A DNA stretch of 64,000 bases from Lachnospiraceae bacterium UBA7050 (GTDB lineage: Bacteria; Bacillota; Clostridia; Lachnospirales; Lachnospiraceae). Location of the stretch: positions 62,001-126,000 of the forward strand of contig DLAJ01000007.1 in the NCBI GenBank assembly GCA_002493905.1, read 5' to 3'. Both the position numbers and the translations under genes were made by a program. Of this stretch, positions 1 to 8,533 are shown piece after piece. The notes below the pieces were generated by a model. It worked only from the letters and a program-made list of their open reading frames with translations. It had not been told where the DNA came from and did no database searches. Each line of letters starts with the position of its first letter. Positions within the stretch are counted from its first letter, which is position 1.

Positions 1-783
1 CCCATCCCTGTACCTGTGACCGATTTCGATTTTCCTTGCAATAAAGTTCTCTACATTATCAAGCTGCGCATAGCCGATCGCAGCCTGGATATTAGTCATC
101 CGGAAATTATAGCCGATAATATCATGCCAGTATTCCCGGTCCTGCGCAAGCCCCTGATCTTTGATGCGCGCCGCTCTCTCGATCAGCGTTTTGTCATCGG
201 TGAGGATCATGCCGCCCTCCCCGGTCGTCATCGTCTTATTTCCAAAGAAGCTGAAGCACGCCATGTCGCCAAAGGTTCCGACCTTGCGCCCATGATATTC
301 CGAACCGATCGCCTCCGCACAATCCTCGATCAAAAACAGATTATGTTCCCTGCACGCCTCACATACTGCATCCATTTCACACGGATGCCCGTATAGGTGG
401 ACCGCGATCACCGCTTTCGTCTTATCCGTGATCTTTCTCTTTACATCCTGCGGGTCCATCTGCCAGCTGTCATGCACGGAATCCACGAAAACCGGTACCG
501 CGCCTACAAAGGTGATGACATTGACGGACGCAACATACGTAAAGGCAGGCACGATCACTTCATCCCCCGGACCGATTCCAAGCGCCAGGAGCGCCAAGTG
601 CAGCGCAACCGTGCCGTTCGTAACGGAAGTCGCATACTCCACACCAATATATTTCGCAAATGCTTTCTCAAATTTTCCTACGTACTCCCCCTTGGAAGAG
701 ATCCAAGAAGAATCCAGACAATCCATGACATATTCTTTTTCTTTTCCGATCAGACTCGGCTGATATACGGGTATCTTATTCAT
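1..783 (-). CDS. DegT/DnrJ/EryC1-family sugar aminotransferase, C-terminus cut by window edge
   Basis: PLP-dependent aminotransferase that converts a nucleotide-linked 4-keto-6-deoxy sugar to the 4-amino sugar in the cytoplasm. 261 codons are visible; the family is usually 360-400 residues, so the last third is missing. The start ATG sits behind AAAGGGAG. Fold-type I landmarks are clear: TNGTVALHLA near residue 58, IEDCAEAIGS around 160, and the PLP lysine Lys183 in FFGNKTMTTGEGG. The style resembles perosamine-synthetase-like (RfbE/Per) members, but the sugar cannot be told from sequence. It lies 4 bp downstream of a TupA-like ATP-grasp gene, hinting that the amino sugar may be acylated or aminoacylated. 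The family call is firm, the substrate unknown. Confidence 0.9.
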   Translation of the reverse strand, partial: MNKIPVYQPSLIGKEKEYVMDCLDSSWISSKGEYVGKFEKAFAKYIGVEYATSVTNGTVALHLALLALGIGPGDEVIVPAFTYVASVNVITFVGAVPVFVDSVHDSWQMDPQDVKRKITDKTKAVIAVHLYGHPCEMDAVCEACREHNLFLIEDCAEAIGSEYHGRKVGTFGDMACFSFFGNKTMTTGEGGMILTDDKTLIERAARIKDQGLAQDREYWHDIIGYNFRMTNIQAAIGYAQLDNVENFIARKIEIGHRYRDG

Positions 784-787
784 ATGA

Positions 788-1696
788 TTACTCCCTTTCT
801 CTTTGACGCGCAAGGTCCTTTTTCTGTTTCAGATCAAGCCAGTTTCCCCATTCAATATCCGTTCCCTCCGGTATCAGATGCATAAACCCGCCAGTAGGAA
901 TAAACGTGAGTTCCGAAATATAGACTTTGCCGTTCACGTCATACAAATCCACTCTGACAAACGGAAAATCTCTGCTCAAAATTTCTGCGTACCTAACGAG
1001 TTCATCCATATGCTCCGGTTTCGGATGGGGCAAAGTCTTCCTGACATGACCTGAAAGGCAATAGGGCAGCATCTCCCAATCCATGCTGTAATAATTCAGA
1101 TATTTATCCTTTTCCCCGTTTTCACCGTTCTCAGAAACGTATAAAACCTTGGGTACTCCGTTAAAACAATAAAATTTATAGGTCCGAAGTTCATCGCCCA
1201 AATATTCCTCCGCTATGATCTTCTTCTTTACATATCGATATTGCACTTCTGCAAATTCCTTCCAGTAGTCCTCTTTCATCCATTGTTTTAGTAAGCGCAC
1301 GCTCTCCTTGATATCCAGGCGGCTCTTATCAGGACACAAAATATTGTAACCGCAGCCATGATTGCACTTGATCACAAAGGAATCGGGCAGCACATCCCAG
1401 TCAATCTCCGCTGTAGAGTCATACACACCGTATAATTTGGGACACAAGTGCTCTAACTTTTTCCCTGCCAGATATTCCCTGAGCCGGTATTTATCAACAC
1501 ACATCGTTACTGTATCATTTTTATAATAGTCATGCAGCTTCAGATATTGCAGCTTCTCATTAATTGTCACCGGATTTTCAAGATTACATTCCCTGCCAAA
1601 ATTGTACCGATATATCCGCTTTGTCTCATATGTTGGAGCTATCGCAGATAATAATTTTCTTTTTTCCAAGCTCAGTCTTTCCCTGATCACACCCAT
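788..1696 (-). CDS. TupA-like ATP-grasp amide ligase
   Basis: 302-residue protein of the TupA-like ATP-grasp family, named after the teichuronopeptide biosynthesis protein. Members are predicted to join a carboxylate to an amine, often adding amino acids to cell-surface polymers. Visible family marks are NPVTINEKLQYLK near residue 40, a cysteine/glycine-rich VIKCNHGCGYN near 108, AEEYLG near 163, FYCFNGVPK near 175 and the metal-binding end FVRVDLYDVNGKVYISELTF near 245. The start ATG follows AGGGATG. It sits between a fucosyltransferase-like gene and a DegT aminotransferase in one direction. Acylation or peptidylation of an amino sugar or uronate is inferred; the exact substrate is unknown. 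Confidence 0.8.
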   Translation of the reverse strand: MGVIRERLSLEKRKLLSAIAPTYETKRIYRYNFGRECNLENPVTINEKLQYLKLHDYYKNDTVTMCVDKYRLREYLAGKKLEHLCPKLYGVYDSTAEIDWDVLPDSFVIKCNHGCGYNILCPDKSRLDIKESVRLLKQWMKEDYWKEFAEVQYRYVKKKIIAEEYLGDELRTYKFYCFNGVPKVLYVSENGENGEKDKYLNYYSMDWEMLPYCLSGHVRKTLPHPKPEHMDELVRYAEILSRDFPFVRVDLYDVNGKVYISELTFIPTGGFMHLIPEGTDIEWGNWLDLKQKKDLARQRERE

Positions 1697-1709
1697 TTTT
1701 TCATCCCTA

Positions 1710-2570
1710 TCATTGCTTTGTTACAATCTTCAGTTCCTTGGAACCTAGCTTTGCCGCTATCATTCCAAACGTGCTGCCCTTGCTGCCAAGGATTTTTCTG
1801 CATTTAGACAATGCCCAGAGATCCACGCAGGCATCCAGAATGCCATCCGCTTGATCTCTTCCCCAGCTCTTATGATCTTTGAAGAAAACACGGTCTCCAA
1901 ATCTTTGAACGATCTCCCGCTCCACTTTGCTGTCGTCTGTTGCCACAAAAAAGCTTAAGGTGCGATCCCGTTCCGATTCTTTCTGCAATTCCTCAAAAAA
2001 TGCGGCGATCGGGCTTTCTGCGATCGCTTCCGCGTGGTCCGTCCGCCTGATATGAACTCCAACGGTATCAGCTCCGATCCTGTCAAACAGTTCCTTTCCT
2101 CTTTGGCACACTTTTTCGGAAGGTTTGAGGAAATCCAACGTAATTTTGCTATCCTCATATACCGGCGTGAAGGGCTTCCATGATTTCAGGTAAATGTCCC
2201 CCGCATTTCTGCATCCCTCATCAATCATTCTGCAGATTTCCTCACAGCTCATATCATCCCATCTGTCAACCTCTGTCACAAAGCTGCATTTCGAGGAAAG
2301 CTTTTTTCTCAGCAGTTCACTTTTCATTCTTAAAAACGGCTTCGTGCGGTATCCGTCCGTTGTGACCGGTATGACTTTTGCACCCGGAACCGGTTCAAAA
2401 ATATCTTCGAAATCCGCTGCCAGATCGCTGTTATTGTTCCAGAGTATAATGAGCTTTTTCTGATACTTCTGCGCCAAATGATATGCAGACGCCAGCACCT
2501 GCATCCGGTTGCCAAGCCCTGCTAACGGCTCCACCCAGAACCCGTTTTCATCCCCGTCTGTCTTTCCCAT
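1710..2570 (-). CDS. Fucosyltransferase-like glycosyltransferase (HxRRxD motif)
   Basis: 286-residue cytoplasmic enzyme with the two hallmarks of the alpha-1,2/alpha-1,6 fucosyltransferase superfamily: an N-terminal GLGNRMQVLASA glycine loop near residue 20 and the donor-binding motif HIRRTD near residue 175. The C-terminal GSTFGMIAAKLG near 265 fits the end of the GT-B fold. These enzymes usually use GDP-fucose, but no GDP-fucose synthesis genes are in the window, so the donor is uncertain. Start ATG follows GGGGTATCGTT. It is followed after 13 bp by the TupA-like ligase. No transmembrane segment or signal peptide is seen. Confidence 0.75.
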   Translation of the reverse strand: MGKTDGDENGFWVEPLAGLGNRMQVLASAYHLAQKYQKKLIILWNNNSDLAADFEDIFEPVPGAKVIPVTTDGYRTKPFLRMKSELLRKKLSSKCSFVTEVDRWDDMSCEEICRMIDEGCRNAGDIYLKSWKPFTPVYEDSKITLDFLKPSEKVCQRGKELFDRIGADTVGVHIRRTDHAEAIAESPIAAFFEELQKESERDRTLSFFVATDDSKVEREIVQRFGDRVFFKDHKSWGRDQADGILDACVDLWALSKCRKILGSKGSTFGMIAAKLGSKELKIVTKQ

Positions 2571-2649
2571 AACGATACCCCGTGCACGGAAAGCCCGTCC
2601 ATATTCCCCGTGCTGCTTTCATGATAAACATTGAAACGAGTCAAATGTT

Positions 2650-3750
2650 TTACTTTCCTAAGGAACGCAGGATCCGGCATATTTCCATGATGTTCTCTTC
2701 CTCCAAGTCGGGGTAGAGCGGCAGCGTCATCACCTGTACGGACCTCTCGTGCGCAACCGGCGTCTCCTGTATCGGAAATTTCCCCTGATAGCACGGGAAC
2801 TCACTTGTCAAAGGGTAAAAATATTTTCTGGCAAAAAAGCCCTTTTCATACAACAGCGCACATACCTGATCCCGATCCATGCCGATTTCTTCTTTGTGGA
2901 CAAAAATCGGGAAATACGCATAATTGCTGACAACATGCTCCTGTTCCTGAAGCATTTCGATTCCCGGACAGTCCTTTAAGTTTTCTTGATACAGTTCCAC
3001 ACGTTTTTTCCGCGCTTCTATCATCTCCCCTAAATGGCGGAGATTGCACAGTCCCATGGCGGCATGAAGCTCGCTCATCTTGGAATTCAGACCAATGTCT
3101 ACTACTTCGGCATTCATATTGATTCCGAAATTTTGCAATGTATACAGCCGCTCTTTTATTTTAGCGCTGCTGCAGCTGACTCCTCCGCCCTCACAAGTGC
3201 TAAACACTTTTGTTGCATGAAAGCTGAATGTAGACAGATCACCGTAAGCGCCCGGTCCTTTTCCTTTATAAGTCTCTCCAACGGCATGCGCCGCATCATA
3301 AATCACTTTCAGATGATGTTTTTCTGCGATCTGCGCGATCCGTTCGATATTGCAGATTCTTCCGTAAACGTGAACGGGCAGGATGGCAGCCGTTTCCGGT
3401 GTGATGAGCTGTTCGATCTTATCGGCATCCATCGTACAGTCAGCCGGATCAATATCGCAAAATACAGGCGTCAGTCCGCAATGAACGATGGCATGCGTAG
3501 TTGAAGCGAACGTAAACGGCGTAGTGATCACTTCCCCTTCCAGTTCAAGAGCCTGCAGTGCAAGTTCTATCGCCATGTGCCCATTGCTCACAAGCTCGAA
3601 CTGTTCCGCCGACAACAGCGCTCCGAGCTTTTCTCTTAAGAGTTCATATTTTGGTCCCATATTGGTCAAGCGGTGGCTTTCCCATATATCCCTGATTTCC
3701 GCTGCATATTCATCAAATTCCGGCAGGCTCGATTTCGTTACGTATATCAT
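2650..3750 (-). CDS. DegT/DnrJ/EryC1-family sugar aminotransferase (VioA/FdtB-like)
   Basis: 366-residue PLP-dependent aminotransferase of full family length. It should transfer an amino group from glutamate to a nucleotide-activated keto-deoxy sugar. SNGHMAIELALQ (about 55-66) binds PLP phosphate, VIYDAAHAVGETYKG (about 149-162) holds the PLP-contacting Asp, and Lys181 in SFHATKVFST is the Schiff-base lysine. Sequence style is closest in my memory to VioA/FdtB-type dTDP-sugar aminotransferases, though I cannot assign the 3- or 4-position. The gene follows an ATP-grasp ligase after 49 bp, a pairing seen again at the left end of the window. No 4,6-dehydratase of the RmlB type lies nearby, so its substrate must come from elsewhere. 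Confidence 0.88.
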   Translation of the reverse strand: MIYVTKSSLPEFDEYAAEIRDIWESHRLTNMGPKYELLREKLGALLSAEQFELVSNGHMAIELALQALELEGEVITTPFTFASTTHAIVHCGLTPVFCDIDPADCTMDADKIEQLITPETAAILPVHVYGRICNIERIAQIAEKHHLKVIYDAAHAVGETYKGKGPGAYGDLSTFSFHATKVFSTCEGGGVSCSSAKIKERLYTLQNFGINMNAEVVDIGLNSKMSELHAAMGLCNLRHLGEMIEARKKRVELYQENLKDCPGIEMLQEQEHVVSNYAYFPIFVHKEEIGMDRDQVCALLYEKGFFARKYFYPLTSEFPCYQGKFPIQETPVAHERSVQVMTLPLYPDLEEENIMEICRILRSLGK

Positions 3751-3799
3751 ACTTTACACCCCTATGTTCCATAAAAGGCTTCCGGTTCCATCGCTGCTG

Positions 3800-4837
3800 T
3801 CAGCATGTTTCCAAATCCGCCTGATATTCCGTTAGATCAAGAAAACAAATATCTTTCTGAATGATCCTGTTATATCTTTTAACCGTTAGTTCATCCGTAA
3901 TGATTTCCCCTCTTAACCACTTGACAATCGCTTTCGGAAGATTCACACCCGCTAAATGGCTGAACGGGTAGCCTCCCCCAAATCTGGCGTTCATCTCCAG
4001 TAAATATACTTCTCCCTGATCGACAAATACGTCAACATCCATATTCCCGATATGCTTCGAACACTTTCCAAGCCTTTCCGCAAATTCCGAAACCGCTTTC
4101 TCACGTACTACTGCTGCACAATCGGTCTCTCCTGATCGCATTGCATACTTTTTTCGCACGACATGACTGCAATAATTTCCAGCAAGATCATTGATAATAT
4201 CAACCCCGAATTCCGCGCCGGCCAGTTTCTGCTGAATGATCACGCAATGATCAAGGTCAAAGGCGGCTTCATACTTCAAATAAGACCTTTGGATGTCCCT
4301 CTTACATTTCTCATACAACACTTCCAATTCTCTATGGTTCTCCGCCTCGCACACAGCGATCGATCCCATTCCCCATCTCGGTTTGACCATCAGCGGGAAA
4401 TGCAGTGTGTTCTTCTGCAGAGACGAATAAGCATCCTCCGGATTCAAATATGTTTCCGCTGTGCTTATTCCGTTTTCTTTACAAAACAGATATGTCTTCC
4501 ACTTGTCATTACACCTGTCCACTACCTGGGGCTCCGATACAATGACCTCTGTACCGATTTCCCGAAACTTCTCTTTATTCTGTGCAAGAACAAACAGATC
4601 AATATCAAACAATGAGATCAAAAAGTCGATCTGCTTCGTTTTGCAGAAGTCAAGCAAAAAAGGGATGTAGGCGTCATCATAGATCAACGGCGTCACGATC
4701 TGTCCGTCAGCACAGGAAAATGCCGGCGAAAGGGAAGAGCTGTTTCCTGCATATACTTTCCCCTCATTTCCAATCACTTCTTTGAAATACTTTACAATAT
4801 ACCCTCTTCTTCCTGCAGAAGTAATGAACAGATTCAC
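3800..4837 (-). CDS. ATP-grasp ligase of polysaccharide locus
   Basis: About 345 residues of the carbamoyl-phosphate-synthase-like ATP-grasp superfamily, predicted to form an amide or thioester-like bond using ATP. It has an N-terminal Rossmann-like pre-grasp domain starting FITSAGRRGYIVKYF, a central nucleotide-binding part (PLMVKPRWGMGSIAV near 165, FGVDIINDLAG near 215), and the Mg-binding C-terminal VDVFVDQGEVYLLEMNARFG near 275. I prefer the GTG at 4837, because GGGGGGAAAGGC precedes it and family members begin MNxLITSAGRR; an upstream ATG at 4855 is possible. Next to a DegT aminotransferase it may acylate the amino sugar with an amino acid or other acid. That role is inferred from position. 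Confidence 0.78.
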   Translation of the reverse strand: MNLFITSAGRRGYIVKYFKEVIGNEGKVYAGNSSSLSPAFSCADGQIVTPLIYDDAYIPFLLDFCKTKQIDFLISLFDIDLFVLAQNKEKFREIGTEVIVSEPQVVDRCNDKWKTYLFCKENGISTAETYLNPEDAYSSLQKNTLHFPLMVKPRWGMGSIAVCEAENHRELEVLYEKCKRDIQRSYLKYEAAFDLDHCVIIQQKLAGAEFGVDIINDLAGNYCSHVVRKKYAMRSGETDCAAVVREKAVSEFAERLGKCSKHIGNMDVDVFVDQGEVYLLEMNARFGGGYPFSHLAGVNLPKAIVKWLRGEIITDELTVKRYNRIIQKDICFLDLTEYQADLETC

Positions 4838-4906
4838 GCCTTTCCCCCCATTCATAATTTCACACTTTCCAAAATATCATACCACAGATCCGGGTCTATG
4901 TGTTTA

Positions 4907-5953
4907 TCATTCCCGATTTCCTGTAACAAATTCTGCTATTCTGTTTTTCTGCACCTCATTCATACGGCCGGAATCATCCAGTCTGATCCACAGATCCGAT
5001 GCCGGGCATGTCCCCCAAAAGCTGTCCGGATAAATCCGTATCCCCTGATGGATCAATGCCGCATCATAAGAGAAAGAACTCTTACCCATAATCAGCAGAT
5101 CGGATTTTACCAGATTTCCAAAAGTTTCCTGTTCCGACTCATCCAAACAATAGCTCACATTCTCATATTTGTCAAATTCTTTGAAATTTTCTCTGTTTCC
5201 CTGTGAAAAAATGTAGATTCTTACTTTTTTTCTCTCTAAGAGTTCTGTCAGCGTATCAAGAACCGCCAGATAATAGTCGGTACTCAGCCATCGCTGCCGG
5301 TACTCCTTTAGTATCTTTCCGTCGGAGCCTACAATATCTCCCCGCCTCACATGTACCGCGATATTAAAAAAGGCCGGATCATAAAGCACCTTATCCGATT
5401 TTCTGGCGGAAGCGCTCATAAACCGTTCCTTCAGATAGTCTCCAAGCTCGTGCTGCCTGCCGCTGAACTGGTCGAGTTCCAAAAAAAATACAGCCTTCTC
5501 ACCAGCATACGACTTTACGATATCACAAATTTCTTCTACTTCCGACGGATTCTGTTCATCAAAATACGGCAGTTTTACTTTGCGGTATTTCTCTTCTCTC
5601 AGCAGCTTCCGCGCCGTCACCTGTCCCTCCCCAAATCCCAGATATTCGTCCCATTTTCTGTTGGTAAAGGGAGAATAGGCATATCCGATCCCCCAGCTGC
5701 GCGCAAAAAACACGCCCGCCATCCAGCCGTCCATCTGATGCCCGATTCCCGCGCCTCTGTTTGGAACTGCCGTCAGAAACAGTTCTTTTCTGCTGCCCTC
5801 TCTCTTCGCCCCATATTTCCGGTAATGCCGATAGGAGCCATACATACAATATCGATACCATTCCGAATCCGATCTGTGGTAAAAAAACGGATGCAGCTTC
5901 CTATATACTTTATCGAAAAATACCACACACTTTTCTCTCATCCGATTTCCCAT
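4907..5953 (-). CDS. Fucosyltransferase-superfamily glycosyltransferase (HVRRGD motif)
   Basis: About 348 residues, GT-B fold, cytoplasmic. Two regions identify the superfamily: GAGIGHQMDGWMAG near residue 70 (the LGNxxF-type loop seen in GT11/GT23/NodZ-like enzymes) and IAVHVRRGDI near residue 200, matching HxRRxD. A conserved serine loop, MGKSSFSYDAALI, lies near 290. The chosen ATG begins 1 bp after the stop codon of the upstream gene (translation coupling); an in-frame ATG about 39 bp earlier would overlap that gene. It is the second HxRRxD enzyme in the left 6 kb; the two are not close relatives. The donor is probably GDP-fucose or another GDP-sugar, by family inference only. Confidence 0.7.
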   Translation of the reverse strand: MGNRMREKCVVFFDKVYRKLHPFFYHRSDSEWYRYCMYGSYRHYRKYGAKREGSRKELFLTAVPNRGAGIGHQMDGWMAGVFFARSWGIGYAYSPFTNRKWDEYLGFGEGQVTARKLLREEKYRKVKLPYFDEQNPSEVEEICDIVKSYAGEKAVFFLELDQFSGRQHELGDYLKERFMSASARKSDKVLYDPAFFNIAVHVRRGDIVGSDGKILKEYRQRWLSTDYYLAVLDTLTELLERKKVRIYIFSQGNRENFKEFDKYENVSYCLDESEQETFGNLVKSDLLIMGKSSFSYDAALIHQGIRIYPDSFWGTCPASDLWIRLDDSGRMNEVQKNRIAEFVTGNRE

Positions 5954-5954
5954 A

Positions 5955-6908
5955 TCACCAGTAAATCCCGCCCTGCGTCTGATCAAGTACATTGACGTTT
6001 CCAACTTTCGTCTCATCCGGAAGACGCACCCAATGTTCATTATAAAGCTGCATAGTATCCCATCGTTTCCCTTTGATGCCAAAAAGGAGCTGAAGCATGC
6101 CGCCCATATGAACGGCCTGCTTTCCCGCCTGCTTTAATCTGACGGCCAGCGGGGAGCTGAACGTAGCGCAGCTTAGCAGGGCAATGTCAAAGTCCACAGC
6201 CATGCACTCTTGATAAAGATGATCAAGCACCTCAAACCAGCTTTGAAACCGGGAATCCCTCCCCGCCGAATACCACCACACGGATTTCACCGTGAATAAT
6301 GTAAATTCCGGCAGGGTATCTTTATTCCTGTGAAGAAGCTCCCGCTTCGGATACTGACTTTCGATCGTCTCCACAAAAGGACTGACGACCAAAACCTTTT
6401 TCCCTTTTAACGCCCGGATCCAGCAGCCCTCATAATCATACAGGTCAACTAAATGCGTTTTCGTGAGCAGGGCATTCCCGAGATACTTGGACAAAAGATC
6501 CTCTTCCATATTGACAATGTACCAGGCACAGACCACATCCGATTCGCGATACATTTGTTTCAGGACTTCGCGGTACTTCATAAGCTTCTGCCTGTCTCCG
6601 TCAAAATTCAGCGACGTATCATTCTTATGAAACGAACTGCTCCCCCATATGGCGTCTCTTTCCAGCAGCGTAAACAGCGACGTTTCACTCATCCCGTTTC
6701 TCGTCACGGCAAACGGCTTTCCCTTTTCGATCCATTCCTTCAATTGCTCATTGACTGCCTCCGGCTCCGTAAACCTTCCAATCAGACGCCGGTAATACCT
6801 GATTCTTCCGTTGCGGAATGTCTCAAAGGGCAGAATCCTTCTCAGTACTTTACACTGAAAGCTTGATATGATAAACCGGTACAGCCATCTGCATTTTCCT
6901 TTTGGCAT
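5955..6908 (-). CDS. Polysaccharide-locus protein of unknown activity, GT-D-fold-like candidate
   Basis: 317-residue soluble protein I do not recognise with certainty. N-terminal GKPFAVTRNGMSE (about 64-76) resembles the R-x-G-x-x-E start of GT-D-fold glycosyltransferases (DUF1792-like). Near the C-terminus AVHMGGMLQLLFGIKGKRW (about 270-288) is a glycine-rich block that I recall from conserved hypothetical proteins of surface-polysaccharide loci. No membrane helix or signal peptide is evident. It is sandwiched between a GT39-like membrane protein and a fucosyltransferase-like gene, with a 1-bp gap to the latter. A glycosyltransferase is the best guess but is not demonstrated by any clear catalytic motif. 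Confidence 0.55.
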   Translation of the reverse strand: MPKGKCRWLYRFIISSFQCKVLRRILPFETFRNGRIRYYRRLIGRFTEPEAVNEQLKEWIEKGKPFAVTRNGMSETSLFTLLERDAIWGSSSFHKNDTSLNFDGDRQKLMKYREVLKQMYRESDVVCAWYIVNMEEDLLSKYLGNALLTKTHLVDLYDYEGCWIRALKGKKVLVVSPFVETIESQYPKRELLHRNKDTLPEFTLFTVKSVWWYSAGRDSRFQSWFEVLDHLYQECMAVDFDIALLSCATFSSPLAVRLKQAGKQAVHMGGMLQLLFGIKGKRWDTMQLYNEHWVRLPDETKVGNVNVLDQTQGGIYW

Positions 6909-7028
6909 CGCTTACGATCCTCCGATTCATAACTCAGGCACGCCTCATGAATCCTGTCATTGCTTCAATCTCGCACCGCGCCCGGACAGTACATTTCGTA
7001 TTTCTGAAAATAATGAACAGATCATTGA

Positions 7029-8495
7029 TCAGTGAATCAGATAATAATACTCCGCATAATCGTCTTTCCAGATAAGCTCATAGCTTTCCGCAAAGATGTT
7101 CTTCAACTCCGTATTATTGGTATCCTTCTCACTGACCAGCCACAAGGGCTGCTCATCCCTTACATACTCCAAAAAATCTTCCATGATCTGCGCATCATTT
7201 TGTTCCCAGTGAAATTGCAATATCCCATATTTATAACAGGGCAGCACATCTCCCATCAGATAGTACTTTGCCGGTATCTCATAACCCAACACACAATCCC
7301 GCTCTTCAGCAGGTATTTGCAAAAATTTCTCACGAACCGTATCATATTCGTTCAGCACGGCATGATCTATATAGTAGTCATAAAAATTATTTCCAATGAT
7401 TCGAAGCGCTAACACACAATATCCCGCAAAAACAACTCCCGCCAGCACTTTTTCCAAATCACGCCGCAGATTCCTCTCATGCTTCTCCCCGTTCTTTTCA
7501 AGGGGCAGAAGGGAGAACAATACTAAGACGACCGGAAGAATGATCATAAAATAATGATTGTACCCGTGTCCTAAAAATAATGAGAAAAAGTTCAGACCGA
7601 CAACGATCTCCAATAAGACCCTTAACTCCGAATCCTTAATTTCAATGAAGAAAACGATCGCTGCGGCAATGAGCGGCGAAAACAGGATTCCCATCCGAAA
7701 CAGGGTCACCGGATTTGTTAATTGGGTCAGCAGGCTGACATTCCCACTATACCGCAGATTAAACAAAAACGTTGCATAGAACATTTCCCATAATGATCCC
7801 TGCGCCCAAAAATAAATACAGATTGGAACCGCAATCGTCGCAATACCCGCCGCTCCGGCAAGCAGATGCTTAAAAAGCTCTTTGATCTGTTTCCTTTTTA
7901 TCAGAATACACATCCAGCCTAATATAATCGCGCAGATTGTTACGGCATTATTGGCGCGGATAAAAAACAAAACACAGAAATTCACTCCGTATAAATAAGA
8001 ATGCAGCACCTTCGGTTCGCGGCTTTCCGTCCAATCTTTCAAAAACAGGCAGAAACTACCCAGAATAAACGGAAGGCTGTATTCCTCTGATAAATTTCCG
8101 TTCGCTAAGGGATAGGCAAGCCAGACCATTGCCGCTGCAACTGCCGCATACACTTTTTTTCCGCGGCAAAAATACCGGGCTATTTTCACCATAAGCCAGA
8201 TATCAACCGTCATAAAAATACATTGAAGCAAAAAAATACCGTTCCGCCCAAACCTCATTCCAAGCGCTTCAATCCAGAACAGTATCGGACCCTTGTGATC
8301 AAAGATATCCAGATACAGCCGCTTTCCCTCATTGATTCCCTTTCCCACCATCATAAAAATAGCCGAATCCCAGTCCATAAATTTGGGAAAAAGCGGACTT
8401 GAATACGCAGAAAAAATCAATAAATATAGAATGGCTGCCAAGGGTATCCATATTCCCTTTTTTCGTTGAATGACTGCTTTTTTTAACACATTCAT
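7029..8495 (-). CDS. GT39/ArnT-like membrane glycosyltransferase (GT-C fold)
   Basis: 488-residue polytopic membrane protein with about 10-11 hydrophobic segments. The first extracellular loop carries the GT-C signature: MDWDSAIFMMVGKGINEG followed by DIFDHKGPILFW (about residues 38-72), where the paired acidic residues are the likely catalytic/metal site of PMT_2-type transferases. These enzymes take a sugar from a polyprenyl-phosphate carrier and add it on the outer face of the membrane. A soluble C-terminal domain of about 90 residues follows. Start ATG has GGAGCG upstream. A 120-bp gap to the downstream gene shows no clear promoter. Donor and acceptor are unknown; a polymerase-like role is also possible. 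Confidence 0.75.
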   Translation of the reverse strand: MNVLKKAVIQRKKGIWIPLAAILYLLIFSAYSSPLFPKFMDWDSAIFMMVGKGINEGKRLYLDIFDHKGPILFWIEALGMRFGRNGIFLLQCIFMTVDIWLMVKIARYFCRGKKVYAAVAAAMVWLAYPLANGNLSEEYSLPFILGSFCLFLKDWTESREPKVLHSYLYGVNFCVLFFIRANNAVTICAIILGWMCILIKRKQIKELFKHLLAGAAGIATIAVPICIYFWAQGSLWEMFYATFLFNLRYSGNVSLLTQLTNPVTLFRMGILFSPLIAAAIVFFIEIKDSELRVLLEIVVGLNFFSLFLGHGYNHYFMIILPVVLVLFSLLPLEKNGEKHERNLRRDLEKVLAGVVFAGYCVLALRIIGNNFYDYYIDHAVLNEYDTVREKFLQIPAEERDCVLGYEIPAKYYLMGDVLPCYKYGILQFHWEQNDAQIMEDFLEYVRDEQPLWLVSEKDTNNTELKNIFAESYELIWKDDYAEYYYLIH

Positions 8496-8533
8496 TTCCT
8501 ACACGCTCCAGACGCAATCACCTTTTGGCTCTT

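Noticed and set aside
6909..7028. Promoter or RNA element in the 120-bp gap
   Set aside because: No convincing -10/-35 pair or stem-loop was found.
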